Shown: positions 44,601 through 44,691 of the stretch, in pieces
Layout of the letters: every line of letters begins with the position of its first letter
How positions within the stretch are numbered: the stretch's first letter is position 1
NCBI GenBank assembly: GCA_937139155.1
Contig: CAKZPI010000039.1
Location: forward strand, 1 to 44,691
Length of the DNA: 44,691 bases
Source: an uncultured Flavobacteriales bacterium
Lineage (GTDB): Bacteria > Bacteroidota > Bacteroidia > Flavobacteriales > JBLHRE01
Reading direction: 5' to 3'
Made by a program: the position numbers and the translations under genes
Notes under the pieces: generated by a model
The model's database searches: none
What the model saw: the letters and a program-made list of their open reading frames with translations, nothing else
Told to the model about the DNA's origin: nothing

Positions 44601-44691
44601 CGGTAGCCATTCTTGATGACCGCAATTTCTCTATGTTGTATACCTATGATGAGCAGGGGATGTTGGTAGGGATAAAGAAGGAGACGGTACG
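38603..44691 (+). CDS. Giant exported Rhs/YD-repeat protein, incomplete at right edge
   Basis: At least 2029 residues; start and end share one frame and I saw no internal stop. A signal peptide (LFLLVTFLLSLMPSQPVWA) is followed by FTPMGTSNLVDPFTGDFSYN and INLGYNAGVTMQQEASWVGL, the conserved opening of large Bacteroidota Rhs-like/SpvB-like proteins. The long middle is beta-rich (HLPSGGKIEVNYESDDY). At about 1840-1990 is a carbohydrate-binding-like module (WNGRVRSGNWDFGDRNVAG). The window ends in a YD repeat (LDDRNFSMLYTYDEQGMLVGI), so the Rhs core and any C-terminal toxin or T9SS domain lie outside. Divergent from the secretion operon. Confidence 0.85.
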   Translation, partial: MKTIRQYERPISLFLLVTFLLSLMPSQPVWALSGGPSQPEFTGFTPMGTSNLVDPFTGDFSYNIPLMTIPNQSGGYPINLGYNAGVTMQQEASWVGLGWTLNTGSVTRNMRGLPDDFSGNKIRKEIHQKPKITTSITFPSLPQYEPLGLPVNYFESFTIFHDNYDGIGLSAASGEPRDIAGVISNAGSGLVKKFASMQIQRDFTTREWKKQKDRFSRLESYEHQRMYEDAPRAFQTVNLKGHYSVGASFASSGYIPSSPFPSTTTTYSGSIRLPFLAAETEYNISYSKTQDNQTVFDYPSYGYMYVQNRPAKSNALLDVNKDFDLVAEVDILPVYNFTYDNFTATGHGGGGSFRLFRNEHGVLQPTNTQSVSKGLNVDLETKSPGFGSDITPSGSVSSTQDFTMSQDRFTYDPRPVNDDYEPYYLKSTGDYSARKVQDIVDLAEFNPIRLKPNFPLASFFSGVNQSTSLGYKERVSSERVSRSNDFTFFTLGELTGQTLGDYLHSGQNEPMANLPYLYQPSSAPNSPKASINLGNGQIGAVRNIQPTGAIYWYDIPVYNNSTLEASFSIGQQGLAVSNPVPKEVTIPSGLLDGSGNFDRTSDFGNDNYYHGVHTPAYAHSFLLTRVLSSDYVDVNNNGPDIYDYGDYVKLNYFKHSSDFQWRSPVNPDQCYLMIGDKSNPLDDKGSYTSGSKEIYYVKSIETKTHIAIFHLEPRDDGKGAPQYKNGYDFSQALASDELLRLKKIELFTLREYDQGNNPDAVPVQTVHFQYDYSLCHNTDNSSALNQGKLTLKQVYTTYQNNNKGEYNGYTFEYGSPGTHENPDYQTNAVDDWGNYDPRNLSNQAEFFPYSPQDNKTLADQYASAWNLKGIHLPSGGKIEVNYESDDYQFVQDQRAMQFVNILGVSPTNQFSDLEQKLSKNNEYIFFDLPEDYIPLPPSEKDQYMANLFDDIDELLFKAHMELKPSGSSGSDPEEDYVLGICEIDKTGNWYGVNAGKGYVRVKKASTNRIQTTFTHPIRKAGLQYLRFQRPDLYPVMVPNSLKQAINQLTTSIVDVVSEAVSMGINYYNFSILRGHCSHLRSTADYPSKLRVQVGKRKTAGGHRVKSVKIYDNWYDASGEDSFSYGKSYHYLTQDNQSSGVATFEPMSPGEENPFKQPVFSGKRKIKALDFLYLDSRLASLGPVGASYYPSPMVGYSRVIEKDLLNDEEKSGDLFLTSKTYTGSVVHEFYTAKDFPVISARSRHIDPPQINVPVSTPIGSWNFGMHAASQGFTIILNDMHGKQKALSTYTDIDHRNLVNLKTRTHYKYKTHYDSGLEETVLSNDVDIYLGQELKQRATLGLDIEIFSAGEKRVFEGGHLGLQFNVNPAIITLIPEIRGRLNQSKMLSTQKVFFQKGLIQEIETTVDGATTVAHVEVYDPYSGNAVITKVKNEHGDYIYNETIPAHSVYPAMSGAFQTSGIKLDFGGLDPVQEQALIQDLLFEGDLLVDQNLTKYWVTSQNGLLSLKDINGNAPSSMVTSFRVIKSGHANQVNAVAGELVLLGHPKGTKLDHFKYVLDLLAESAKSGFTDNSIDIDPDGDAHYIKRYTYCGVEYRFDISNKDQDTDFLFSNHLWDSGVDCPGEGTVHFTASNQGQPAASSGSPGTYLNGFTDIRNLVDVRYDNHLVYFKDKQGVWHYADFAGLISANSGEFGPNQAWLNTCFSECDEGVLQASATTFTQEKPNYFHTQWARETQPTGAYNPYAYGELGNWKPDRTLHYNTQRQQTLPDLDLKEDGIFQSFSRYNYTKDNPQWTWTERITRYSPEGPAIESEDILERPSANLYGYLANRVIAEAKNAHYHEVAYQSFEENHLSQWNGRVRSGNWDFGDRNVAGTDQAHTGKRAAVIYASEDLVHSFNPAGSKDKFQGEIGKDYVIQVWLKSNHTGFGMQVTSGGIPYSITPGDYITKVDGWELYELKFNLSGPGEIRIFNQSDTQELLVDDLRIQPLISSMTTYVYRLSDLRPVAILDDRNFSMLYTYDEQGMLVGIKKETV

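Overview
The window looks like chromosomal DNA of a free-living (probably marine) Bacteroidota, most likely Flavobacteriales-like; family level is not resolvable by eye. The evidence is a type IX secretion C-terminal sorting domain on a giant surface protein, a GWxTD-domain protein, a DUF4248 protein, a DUF6249-like protein, SHN-type PAS histidine kinases, and TAnnTTTG-like -7 boxes.

Region 1 (44-4655, minus strand) is a compact operon: a DsrE-family periplasmic protein, a SoxB-like lipoprotein of the metallophosphatase/5'-nucleotidase superfamily, a second DsrE-family protein, a YeiH-type (UPF0324) putative sulfite/sulfate exporter and a TlpA-type thioredoxin. The combination points to inorganic sulfur-compound metabolism in the periplasm. 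Region 2 (4830-5915) is a mobile-element scar: a DUF4248 gene, the C-terminal half of a tyrosine integrase, an 18-bp copy of the tRNA 3' end, stacked hairpins and tRNA-Ser(TGA). The sulfur operon therefore sits on the element side of a tRNA insertion site.

Region 3 (6021-18734) is mostly housekeeping: a GWxTD protein, a family 2 glycosyltransferase, aroQ, xerD, a tripartite MacAB-like efflux system with two FtsX-type permeases, an ECF sigma factor with an overlapping membrane protein, a DUF6249-like protein, a duplicated 183-bp repeat, a small exported protein, a fasciclin protein and a frameshifted polytopic membrane protein. Region 4 (18791-26880) has a ~1680-residue T9SS cargo adhesin with HYR-like repeats and a nested discoidin-like domain, a triple-PAS histidine kinase and an MtfA-type zinc peptidase.

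Region 5 (27071-27600) contains three 144-bp tandem repeats with terminator hairpins, then the 3' part of a tRNA-Arg(ACG) whose 5' half is not intact. This is what the displaced end of an integrated element looks like, and it would place everything to its right in a genomic island.

Region 6 (28047-44691) is the most striking. A tightly overlapping minus-strand operon of twelve genes encodes a type II secretion/type IV pilus-like machine (major pseudopilin, short A24 prepilin peptidase, GspE ATPase, GspD/PilQ secretin, GspL/PilN-, GspM/PilO- and GspC/PilP-like assembly proteins, a MORN-like exported protein, a GspK/PilX-like protein with a bactofilin-like body, two minor pseudopilins and GspF). 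Divergently transcribed from it are a small membrane-anchored protein and, coupled by an ATGA overlap, a giant exported Rhs/YD-repeat protein (over 2029 residues, running off the right edge). I infer that the machine and the Rhs-like protein form one functional unit, with the secretion system as candidate exporter of the Rhs-like protein or its partners. T2SS-like loci are uncommon in Bacteroidota, which normally export such proteins by T9SS.
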